A DNA stretch of 64,000 nucleotides, taken from positions 1 to 64,000 of the forward strand of contig JAHEBQ010000023.1 in the NCBI GenBank assembly GCA_024642205.1, given 5' to 3'. This document shows, one piece after another, positions 49,175-56,962 of this stretch. Within the stretch, counting starts at the first letter, position 1. Every line of letters begins with the position of its first letter. Made by a program: the position numbers and the translations under genes. The stretch is from Planctomycetaceae bacterium. Lineage in GTDB: Bacteria > Planctomycetota > Planctomycetia > Pirellulales > Pirellulaceae. The notes under the pieces were generated by a model that ran no database searches, had not been told where the DNA came from, and worked only from the letters and a program-made list of their open reading frames with translations.

Positions 49175-50078
49175 GAAAGATCCCTTCAGGAGTGAATCGG
49201 AGTGTCACCGATCGATCGAGTGCTTAGGGCATTAAATTCGATTCGGAACCGGTTGACAAGTCATACCTCGGGCCAGAAACGTGTTCAAACAGCCACGGGC
49301 AGTGAAATCGACAGCGAGGCGCAAAATTACAACGGCTCCTCCCGCGGAAAAAAACGACCGATCGCCGAAATTCGACTTTGAGCTACCAGGGTTTCCGCCG
49401 TATTATTTCGCGCCGGGCCAGAACCGCCAACGGGTCGAATACCGCGCATGTCTCAGGGATGGAGTCCTGAGGCCTTAAGTGGGCGGAATCAGAAAGCTGG
49501 TTTGCGAGGCAGAGCTTTCTCGGGGCAGTTATGAGTTGGAGCCGAGAACATGAACGTCCGGCCTACAACACAGAAACAGCATTTTGGTACCAACAAGGTA
49601 ACGCACGTCGCAGTCGCGAACAAAATCTCCGTATTGCTGACTTCCCAGGGCGTTCGCTGTTCAACGTCGACGGCGGTTTTCGTTGAGCCCCGATTCGATC
49701 CGCAACCGGAAAGAATAACCAGTGGCAAACTGGCGGCAGCATCAATCACAAGGTTGGGCAACCCAATGTCAATTCTCATGGGGATCCGCCTTTGCATTCC
49801 ATGATACGCCTGCAGAAGGATTGTCACTTTGAAGCTTAGTTGATTGACGGAGCAAAACCCGTCTGGTACCGACTGTGGTCGGCAGAGAATCGGTTGACGA
49901 TCGCACCGCTCAACAGGAATTTGGACGCATGGATGAGGGTGTTTTCGGGCACAGTGACCATGTGGGCGGACGGATCAAGAATCAACTCCAGCCCCGCTTT
50001 CTTGAGCGAAATAATGATTTGAGTGGTATAACAACTTGAGTGAATACAACACTCCTCGGGTCTGACAAACTTGAGTCG
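49175..50078. other. Long intergenic stretch without a supported gene
   Basis: About 900 bases between the aldehyde dehydrogenase and RarD genes. The longest frames are short. One on the minus strand (49489-49779) starts with ATG and has a lipobox-like SLPLVILSGCGSN, so a small lipoprotein gene or remnant is possible, but the second half (TCVTLLVPKCCFCVVG) looks unnatural. I would not call it a gene with confidence. Confidence 0.3.
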
Positions 50079-51020
50079 TCATTCCTGGGCCATGGTATTC
50101 AACTTCGATTCCGCAAGCATGCTGTTCCGCATCGAAATCAAAAACAGCAACACTCCGAACCAGACAAACGCGAAACCAATCAATCGTGTGTAATCGAGCA
50201 ATTCCCCAAACACAAAAAGACCGGTGAGAAACTGAATCGTGGGTCCGATGTATTGCAAGAATCCAACGGTCGATAAAGGCAGGTGCTTGACGGCACTGGC
50301 GTAAAGCGCGAGCGGAGCGATTGTTGCCAGGCCGCTGCCAAACAGCAAAACGTAAGTCCACCAGGGAAACTCCAGGGGGTTTCCCTGGGTTGTCACGAAC
50401 CGCCAAACCAGATAAACCAGGGCCGGAAGCAATACAAATCCGGTTTCCAGGGTTAGTCCGGTCAACGCGGAAAGGCTGGCCTTCTTTTTGACCACTCCAT
50501 AGAACCCAAAGCTAAACGCAATCGTCAGGGGAACCCAGAGCAAACCGCCTTCGGACATCGTCGTGAACCCAACACCGAAGGCAGCCAGCCCAACCGCAAT
50601 CCACTTGAGGTTGCTTAACCGCTCTCGTAACAACAAAACGCTCAGCAACACCACGACCAACGGGCAAATGTAATAGCCCAGGCTTGCGTCAAGTGCATGG
50701 TCGTTCATAACGGCCCAAACGAACGTTAACCAGTTGATCACGATCAACAGCGATGCCAACGCGTGTAGCAAGAGCGTTTTTCGGTCGCGAAGTGACTTCG
50801 CAACTTCGCCCGTCGTTGGAAGCACCGGATGTTTTACGGATCGTGATATCCAGACCAGATTTGCCAGAAGAAAAAACGACCAAATCGCGCGGTGAGCGAC
50901 AAAATCCATCGATTCAACGCTTCTGAGCGCGTAAACATAGATGGGAAAACAGCCCCAAAGAACCTGCGCAAGAATTGCACAAACCAGTCCGAATCTGGGA
51001 TTTTGCTGTACAGAAGGCAT
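50079..51020 (-). CDS. rarD: EamA-family transporter RarD
   Basis: Drug/metabolite exporter family protein of 313 residues with ten predicted hydrophobic segments. The N-terminal LVCAILAQVLWGCFPIYVYA, VINWLTFVWAVMNDHALDAS, SLGYYICPLVVVLLSVLLLR and the second-half LQYIGPTIQFLTGLFVFGE are typical of RarD. In E. coli, RarD is linked to chloramphenicol sensitivity, but the physiological substrate is unknown. The ATG at 51020 is used because the longer frame to 51053 adds a charged segment without support. Single gene. Confidence 0.93.
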   Translation of the reverse strand: MPSVQQNPRFGLVCAILAQVLWGCFPIYVYALRSVESMDFVAHRAIWSFFLLANLVWISRSVKHPVLPTTGEVAKSLRDRKTLLLHALASLLIVINWLTFVWAVMNDHALDASLGYYICPLVVVLLSVLLLRERLSNLKWIAVGLAAFGVGFTTMSEGGLLWVPLTIAFSFGFYGVVKKKASLSALTGLTLETGFVLLPALVYLVWRFVTTQGNPLEFPWWTYVLLFGSGLATIAPLALYASAVKHLPLSTVGFLQYIGPTIQFLTGLFVFGELLDYTRLIGFAFVWFGVLLFLISMRNSMLAESKLNTMAQE

Positions 51021-51374
51021 GCAGGCTGACCGGCGTTGTTGGACGGAAGCCATGCAACTTACGACTTCGAAGCAACATTACTAGTGGGGCAGCAAATGGA
51101 TTTCATCCCCGCAACGGTCTTTTCATCGGAATTCCATTCCAGGCAATGCAGCCAGGGGATATCCCTGGTCAATTGTACGCAATTTGGATTGAGTATCCAT
51201 TGACCGTCAAAATCGTTCAAATCCAACTCGTCCTTCGGCCTTTCTTGATCGTTGTGCTTTCGTTCCAATTGGTTCTTGCAACCGGTTGAACCGATCTATT
51301 AACTTCCGAATTGAATTGAATGATCGCAACGAAACCATTCAAGATTCAATTGAACACTTTTCCAAGAGACCTCG
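51021..51374. other. Intergenic region between divergent genes
   Basis: About 350 bases between the RarD gene and the methyltransferase gene, which are divergent. Promoters for both are expected; no gene or repeat seen. Confidence 0.4.
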
Positions 51375-52169
51375 ATGAAAACTGATCTGCGAAAGCAATT
51401 GACCGGACAAATCAACGCAATGCGGCCCTGGCATCATGATATTCTGCTTTTTGATGACTTCTCCACTGGTCGCGTTTTCTCGCCAGATGGAAAACTCGAT
51501 CGGCCCAGCAATGATGGTGTCAGTCTGATCTCGCCGCGAGTTCGGTACCTGGCACAACTCGATCGACTTTATCCCGATGGCATGAGCGGAAAGAGCTTTC
51601 TTGATTGTGCCTGTAATGCTGGTGGCTATTGCTTCTGGTCGCGCGAGCGAGAAATCGCACTGGGCGTTGGGTTTGACGTTCGCGAGCACTGGATTCAACA
51701 AGCCCGGTTTGTCCAGGAACATCGCACAGTGTTTCCGACCGACAACCTGGAGTTTCACGTCATGGACCTCTACGACGTGCCAACGATGAATTACGAGCCC
51801 TTTGACATGACTTACTTCAGCGGAATTTTCTATCACCTTCCCGATCCTGTCACAGGTTTGAAAATTGCCGCCGACCTGACAACCGATGTCTTGATTCTCA
51901 ATACGGCGTTGATGCTGGATTCAAGAAACCCCCGTGGACTGACAATGGCTCGCGAAAGCCGAACCAAGGTCATGTCAGGAGTACACGAATTGTCCTGGTT
52001 CCCAAATGGCAAGGAAACGCTGCGAGATATCCTGTTGTGGATGGGTTTCAAAGATTTGAAAATCACCATGTTCAACGAGCGCAAAGACAATTTCCGCAGT
52101 CGCATCGAAATCGTCGCCGCTCGTGCTCCCGGTCGTTTGTCAGGGCTGGAAGGCGAATCGCTGACCTAG
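51375..52169 (+). CDS. SAM-dependent methyltransferase, CmoB/DUF1698-like
   Basis: Class I methyltransferase of 264 residues. The SAM-binding motif is in KSFLDCACNAGGYCFWSRER (DCACNAGG in place of the usual DxGxG), followed by GFDVREHWIQQARFV and FDMTYFSGIFYHLPDP, where YHLPDP is characteristic of the CmoB/DUF1698 group. The C-terminal GVHELSWFPNGKETLRDIL is also as expected. CmoB itself modifies wobble uridine in tRNA; this one lacks the N-terminal part of CmoB and is shorter, so its substrate may be a small molecule or lipid. Start at 51375 is supported by AGAG nearby. No neighbour gives a clue. Confidence 0.75.
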   Translation: MKTDLRKQLTGQINAMRPWHHDILLFDDFSTGRVFSPDGKLDRPSNDGVSLISPRVRYLAQLDRLYPDGMSGKSFLDCACNAGGYCFWSREREIALGVGFDVREHWIQQARFVQEHRTVFPTDNLEFHVMDLYDVPTMNYEPFDMTYFSGIFYHLPDPVTGLKIAADLTTDVLILNTALMLDSRNPRGLTMARESRTKVMSGVHELSWFPNGKETLRDILLWMGFKDLKITMFNERKDNFRSRIEIVAARAPGRLSGLEGESLT

Positions 52170-53018
52170 GCTCTATTCATTACTTGGGAGGTCATGAGGA
52201 TTCATCGTTACGCAAGGAACAAGTCTCGTCGGGAGCCTCGACCACCCAAAAAACTGAAATAGAGTCGAAAGCACAGGTGAATTGCCAAACCTGGCTGCGT
52301 CCGTGCCCTTCATCCCCCTCGACAGCGATATAGGTCTCGGGCCGCCAAACCAACGACCGAGCGGTAAACCCAAGACCAATCCCGTTTTCTTCCGATTGCT
52401 GATCCCCGTTCCGGGTATCCGCAGGTATCCCACTCCGCGAGCCTGGTGAATTTATCCGGTTGTTGCTGGCAACCGAAACGTGCATACGTCAAGCGGGTCT
52501 GCAGCACCCAGTCGTTACTCTATCGCAGCCGGGTTTTTGGATCCGTGGGCCAGGAATAACTCCAGGACTGGCAATCCGCTTGATGGGGAATGACGGTATG
52601 TGGCATTTCGCTCACAGGTGGTCATTGTATCTCTCAGCCTCAACGTGAAATGCCACATGGTTTTTCCCCTTGGATCACGAGGCGGTGTCCGAAAACACAA
52701 AGGACCACGCACACATGGCATGACAAAACGAATCAGATTTTGTACTGGTCGTTTCGGCTTCGAAAAGAAAAAGCTGACAAATCAGGCTCATTGCCCGCCC
52801 AGCCCCGGCGGAAGTAAATGCCTGGGGGCTTTAATCTCGGCCGCTTCAACCACCAGTTTTCGCCGCCCAGGAGCCCTCCTTACGAATATCAGCCTTCCAT
52901 GAAACTCAAATACATCTTCGGAAGGTTCAAGGCCGGTACAACCAGCGGTGATCACGAGGTAACATTGGTTTCAGCCCGCCCGTCTTCCGATTTATTCCAA
53001 CGTAAACGAGACACAAAA
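52170..53018. other. Intergenic region containing a long inverted repeat
   Basis: About 850 bases with no supported gene. Open frames are short and without domains. A perfect 12-base inverted repeat lies in the middle and is listed separately. Confidence 0.4.
52598..52658. repeat. Perfect 12-base inverted repeat with 37-base loop
   Basis: Arms atgtggcatttc (52598-52609) and gaaatgccacat (52647-52658) are exact reverse complements; a G-T and a C-G pair extend the stem inward. The repeat is followed by gg and five T. It could be a terminator-like hairpin, a small transposon remnant (MITE-like) or a small RNA. It lies 430 bases after the methyltransferase gene, so it is not an ordinary terminator for it. 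Confidence 0.7.
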
Positions 53019-54248
53019 ATGAAAGCCGCAATCCTGGTTTTTTTCGTTGCATCCTGTTTGGCATTTTTTACTTCACAAAGCAACGCGCAGGAGGCCGGCA
53101 TTCGTTTTGTGTCGAAACTCTTGACCGTTGACGCCAACGAAGGGATCGACATCGCGGACATCAACGGCGACGGCAAGCTCGATATCGTCGCGGGCAGAAA
53201 CTGGTATCAAGCACCGGAATTTGCCCCGCGACCGCTTCGTCTGATTGCCGATTGGAATGGCTACGTCGAGTCCAATGGTGATTTCTGCGTCGATGTCGAT
53301 CAGGATGGATTGATCGACGTCGTCGCTGGGTCGTTCCTGCCAACGGAAGTGAAATGGTACAGGAACCCGGGAACCGAAGCACTTTCCCTGGGTCAACTTT
53401 GGCCCGAAGCGACGCTGGTCGACACAAAACTGAGCCAGAACGAAGCCAGTTTCCTGCATGACTTTGACGGGGACGGTCAGCCCGAGTGGATTTCCAATAG
53501 CTGGAAACAGGAGAACCCGGTCGTCGTTTGGAAATTCGATATGGTCGAGACGGAAGTTACATCGACCCGGGGGAAAGGCAAGAATGCCAAGGAGGTCACC
53601 CTTAAACAAAAAGTCCCAACGGTTATCAAACATGTTGTCGGTGTAAACGGTAACTCCCACGGGATGGGATTTGGTGATATCAACAACGACGGCCGCGAAG
53701 ACATTTTGATTGCGACCGGCTGGTATGAGCGTCCGGAAAACGATCCATTTGCCAAGCCATGGAAATTTCATCCCGACTGGGAATACCTGCACGCGAGCTG
53801 CCCGATGTTAGTTCGCGATCTCGATGGAGATGGCAAGAATGACTTGATCTGGGGCAAAGGGCATGATTACGGACTCTATTGGTGGAAATCCGAAGGACTT
53901 GCCGAAGACGGGAAGCTCAAGTTTGAACAGCACCTGATCGACGATCAGTATTCCCAACCGCACACGATTCATTTCGCGGACCTGGACGGCGACGGATCGG
54001 ACGAATTGATCAGCGGCAAGCGTGTCCGGGCGCATAACGGCAACGATCCCGGCGGACAAGAGATGGCCTGCATGTACTATTACCAGTGGAATTCTGAAAT
54101 GCGGACTTTCAAACGATTTGTGATCGACGAAGGCCACATTGGGACGGGGCTCCAGATTCGCACCGCCGACTTGAATGAGGACGGCAAGGTGGACATCGCC
54201 GTCGCAGGCAAAGATGGGACCTGGTTGTTGTTCAATCAGGGCAAATAG
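53019..54248 (+). CDS. Secreted FG-GAP/VCBS repeat protein (second copy)
   Basis: Protein of 409 residues with a signal peptide (ILVFFVASCLAFFTSQSNAQ). FG-GAP-type calcium repeats are visible as DINGDGKLDIVAG, DVDQDGLIDVVAG, DFDGDGQPEWIS, DINNDGREDILIATG, DLDGDGKNDLIWG, DLDGDGSDELISG and DLNEDGKVDIAVAG. It is related in layout to the protein at 43889 but has an insertion around residues 175-210 (TSTRGKGKNAKEVTLKQKV). No enzyme domain. The ATG at 53019 starts the signal peptide. Followed by a bidirectional terminator. Confidence 0.86.
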   Translation: MKAAILVFFVASCLAFFTSQSNAQEAGIRFVSKLLTVDANEGIDIADINGDGKLDIVAGRNWYQAPEFAPRPLRLIADWNGYVESNGDFCVDVDQDGLIDVVAGSFLPTEVKWYRNPGTEALSLGQLWPEATLVDTKLSQNEASFLHDFDGDGQPEWISNSWKQENPVVVWKFDMVETEVTSTRGKGKNAKEVTLKQKVPTVIKHVVGVNGNSHGMGFGDINNDGREDILIATGWYERPENDPFAKPWKFHPDWEYLHASCPMLVRDLDGDGKNDLIWGKGHDYGLYWWKSEGLAEDGKLKFEQHLIDDQYSQPHTIHFADLDGDGSDELISGKRVRAHNGNDPGGQEMACMYYYQWNSEMRTFKRFVIDEGHIGTGLQIRTADLNEDGKVDIAVAGKDGTWLLFNQGK

Positions 54249-54293
54249 CCAGGCTGTTCCAGGATGCTTCGGTCCGGTTCAATGGCGCATGAA

Positions 54294-54322
54294 AAAGCGG
54301 CACCGAAATTCGCTGCCGCTTT
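54294..54322 (-). terminator. Bidirectional Rho-independent terminator
   Basis: A perfect nine-base stem aaagcggca/tgccgcttt with an 11-base loop lies between the convergent FG-GAP gene and thioredoxin gene. On the minus strand it is followed by five T, a good terminator for the thioredoxin-like gene; on the plus strand the T run is shorter. Confidence 0.8.
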
Positions 54323-54384
54323 GAAATGCTGTCCGATTGACCAAGCCGTGTTCTCAAACTCCAGGCACGGTCTCGAATGCTGGG

Positions 54385-55002
54385 CTATTCCATTTCAGCC
54401 AGAAGTTCCTCGATAATGTCATCCTGGGCTTCATGTGCCGCAGAGCGGACGATGCCCTCGGCGTCGATGATGATGACCGTTGGAAAGCCCTTTACGTTAT
54501 AGGCTTCAACAACCGAAGAATCTTCGCCACAAAAGAAAGAGCGCCAGTTGAGTTCTTTTTCTTTCACGGCTTTCTGGATGTCCTCTAACGTATCGTTAAA
54601 GTTGACACCGACCAGCGCGAATGGCTTGCCGGCTTTTTCCATTTCATTGACGAGCGACCGCTCGTGATCGTACATGGCACGACAAGGTCCTCACCAATCG
54701 CCATAAAAATCGAGCATCACAACTTTGCCTCGATAATCACTCAACTTGAATTCAACGCCATCCAAATCCACCCCAACAATTTCCGGAGCTTCGGTTCCAA
54801 TCGTCGGACCGCCCGAAACTCTGTACCTGGCTGCGGGTTTGGAGTTTGCTGATGCCGGATCTGCCGGCGGTGCGATCGTCGACGACGGTTGCTTGGGCTT
54901 GGTCGGCTTTGCTTCCTCGACCGGCTCTTTGCATCCGGTCGTGATCGCAAAAGCGACCAGGAGCGCGACTGCCAATAACTTATGATTCACCTGATTCTCC
55001 AT
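54385..55002 (-). CDS. TlpA/thioredoxin-like lipoprotein with in-frame TGA at the active-site cysteine (candidate selenoprotein)
   Basis: Reading through one TGA at 54691-54693 gives a 205-residue protein. An N-terminal lipoprotein signal with lipobox ITTGC is followed by a Pro-rich linker and a TlpA/AhpC-type thioredoxin fold: GTEAPEIVGVDLDGVEFKL, then GKVVMLDFYGDW-TGA-GPCRAMYDHERSL, a cis-Pro region VKGFPTVIIID, and a C-terminal helix. In homologues this site reads DFWGDWCGPCRAMYPHERSL, so the TGA replaces exactly the first redox Cys. No other stop interrupts either side. The fold suggests a periplasmic, membrane-anchored thiol-disulfide enzyme. The start may be the ATG at 55002 or, better supported, the GTG at 54990, which has GGAG six bases upstream. 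Selenocysteine versus nonsense mutation cannot be settled here. Confidence 0.75.
54656..54693 (-). promoter_or_regulatory. Candidate bacterial SECIS stem-loop next to the TGA
   Basis: Directly after the TGA, bases GACC (54689-54686) can pair with GGTC (54659-54656). Between them TCGTG (54682-54678) can pair with CACGA (54666-54662), or TCGT with ACGA (54671-54668) around a seven-base loop GCCATGT that starts with G and has a U late in it. A short stem with a G-starting loop close to the codon is what bacterial SECIS elements look like, though the loop is only about 12-13 bases from the TGA, which is shorter than usual. Confidence 0.45.
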
Positions 55003-55182
55003 GCTGTTTGAGTGATTGAACTGCAATCAAATAATATTCTCTCGGGCCTCTTCGTTGAAGACCGAATCGGCCGTAATTTGCTTCGCCTACAACATTTGAC
55101 TCAAATTTGGTAATCCTTCTCACGACTGGAAATCGACGATCCGGATTCTTGCATCAAACCAGTAACACGACCTGTAACCCCC

Positions 55183-55323
55183 TCAATGCACTTCATCGCG
55201 GTCGGGATATTGATTGTCTCGATCAAGCGCTTTTGCGCCAAGAAGAATTGCACCGGTTGCCGCGATGAACGTCAGTCCCATCATTAACCAGGCCACAATC
55301 CAGAATGTCAAATTCAATGTCAT
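55183..55323 (-). CDS. 46-residue single-pass membrane protein
   Basis: A frame of 46 residues: MTLNLTFWIVAWLMMGLTFI at the start is one long hydrophobic segment, with GAILLGAKALDRDNQYPDRD after it. It lies on the minus strand between the thioredoxin-like gene and the fused ABC gene, in the same direction. Too short to be identified by family. Its charge pattern (polar tail after the helix) suggests a small type II or tail-anchored membrane peptide, perhaps a partner in the transport complex. The ribosome binding site is weak (GAG about eight bases upstream). Confidence 0.5.
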   Translation of the reverse strand: MTLNLTFWIVAWLMMGLTFIAATGAILLGAKALDRDNQYPDRDEVH

Positions 55324-55378
55324 TTTTGCAACTCACTGCTCCGAGTTCAGGTGAACGCGTTGATCGATTCCGGCAGGT

Positions 55379-56962
55379 TCATTTGGGTACCACGCCTTCA
55401 TATTCGTACAACGCAAAAAGGTAGTGAACGACCAATGCGAAAAGTGTTGCCCACAAAATCGTCGATGTCACACTTCGACTGACATCGCTTGTCGAATACT
55501 TCGGCTTGCGTCCCTGGTAGTATGCGATAATCGCGATGCCGACGCCACAGCATAATAGCTTGGCAATCAGCCAACCAAAACCCTTGTAGGTGAACTGCCC
55601 CAGTTCCTCAAGCCCGCGATGGAAGTGCTGATGCCAGAAATCCGGACCACGGCGTGGATCGGCCAGGACGAACGTAACCAGGCTTGTGTATTTCGCCACG
55701 TAGTAGGCCGCATAGCTGAGCAAAGGCGTGCCGATCACGAACGACCACATGATCGGGGTCAATAGATAGAATTGCGGATTCGCACCAAACGTCTTCATTG
55801 CATCGATTTGATTGCCAAACTGTCGACCACCAATATCCGAGGTGACAGCGGCACCGCAACGAGCCGCAATCAGAACACATGACAATACCGGTACGAAGAT
55901 TCGATACATTGCGAATCCCAACGCGGTCAAGAGATCTTCTACCAACAGAGGTTCGGTATAATTGGAATACGGCAGGAACTGAAACGTGAAATACGTAGTC
56001 ACGAACCCGGAGATCAGTCCGGAAGCCATCAAGTACAAGAACGCCGTCGGACCAAAAACGAGGCGCGCGTAATGAGCAAAAAAACGAAACCCCCAAACCG
56101 GGTTTTTCCAAACTGGAATCAGGCTGCTCAGTCCGATCAATAATGCGATGAGCGCGTTGGTCGTACCGACAAAAAAACTGGAAAACCAGTTTCGGGCCCG
56201 GTCTCCAACCGATCTCGATTCAATGTCATCATGTTTCCTGACGGTCGCTGTCGCCATGGGAGCCAGGCGATCCGGAATTGTTGGCCAGTCGTTTTTTTCA
56301 ACTTCTACCAACTGACCAGCCTGGGGATCCAGCAAGTAAATCCGATCCGCGATCGGCATCAGCGAATGGTAGTCGTGTGTCACGATCACCGAGGTCTTGC
56401 CAAATGTCTCGTGGGTCTCGCGAATCAAGTCAGCGACCTGTCGCCCTGTCAGGGGATCCAGACCCGACGTGGGTTCGTCGTAAAGTATGGCCGCCGGGTT
56501 GTAAGCCAGGGTCCGCGCGATTGCCAGGCGTTGACGCTGGCCGCCACTCAGTCGAGATGTCGGCACATTGGCTGGAACACGAAGTTGCGAGAGCAGTTCC
56601 TTGCATGGAACGGGACTGGCGTGCTCGCGACCACACGAGCGGGCGAACTCCATGTTGCCCAGTGGAGAAAGCTCATCGAACAGGGCAAAAGACTGAAAGA
56701 CAACGCCGGCCCGGCCGCTTTTGGTCTTTACTCCATCGATCAAGACGTTGCCCGTCCAGGAAATCCCTTCGCTGACCGGTTTCAAAAGTCCTGCCATCAT
56801 CCGCAGCAGGATCGATTTTCCAACTCCACTGGGACCGACGATCAATGTAATTTCGCCGGGTCGAAATTTGGCATTGGCTCCGGTCAGGAGTTTTTGCGTA
56901 CCGGCAGTGACATGGATGTTCTGAATCGAAATTCCTGCACCAGCATCCAGTTTATCGTTCAA
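55379..56962 (-). CDS. Fused ABC transporter, MlaF-like ATPase and MlaE-like permease
   Basis: Protein of 527 residues that joins two Mla/MCE transporter parts. ATPase (about 1-240): Walker A IVGPSGVGKSILL, signature SRLSGGQRQRLAIART, Walker B AAILYDEPTSGLDPL, and H-loop VIVTHDYH. Permease (about 270-520): several hydrophobic segments with MlaE-like CGAAVTSDIGGRQFGNQID and MKTFGANPQFYLLTP. In other bacteria these parts are separate genes and move phospholipids or sterols across the envelope. The start is TTG at 56962, overlapping the preceding stop (aaTTGAac) with GAGGAA six bases upstream, so it is translationally coupled to the upstream MCE-like gene. Confidence 0.88.
   Translation of the reverse strand: MNDKLDAGAGISIQNIHVTAGTQKLLTGANAKFRPGEITLIVGPSGVGKSILLRMMAGLLKPVSEGISWTGNVLIDGVKTKSGRAGVVFQSFALFDELSPLGNMEFARSCGREHASPVPCKELLSQLRVPANVPTSRLSGGQRQRLAIARTLAYNPAAILYDEPTSGLDPLTGRQVADLIRETHETFGKTSVIVTHDYHSLMPIADRIYLLDPQAGQLVEVEKNDWPTIPDRLAPMATATVRKHDDIESRSVGDRARNWFSSFFVGTTNALIALLIGLSSLIPVWKNPVWGFRFFAHYARLVFGPTAFLYLMASGLISGFVTTYFTFQFLPYSNYTEPLLVEDLLTALGFAMYRIFVPVLSCVLIAARCGAAVTSDIGGRQFGNQIDAMKTFGANPQFYLLTPIMWSFVIGTPLLSYAAYYVAKYTSLVTFVLADPRRGPDFWHQHFHRGLEELGQFTYKGFGWLIAKLLCCGVGIAIIAYYQGRKPKYSTSDVSRSVTSTILWATLFALVVHYLFALYEYEGVVPK

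Noticed and set aside
49489-49779. Small lipoprotein frame with lipobox-like LSGCGSN
   Set aside because: The lipobox is preceded by a poor signal sequence and the rest is not protein-like; support is too weak for a gene call.
54385-54675. A separate short thioredoxin-like gene starting at an ATG at 54675
   Set aside because: Its start lies inside the active-site loop, it would lack the CxxC segment and half of the fold, and the upstream frame provides the missing part exactly up to the TGA. One interrupted gene explains both.
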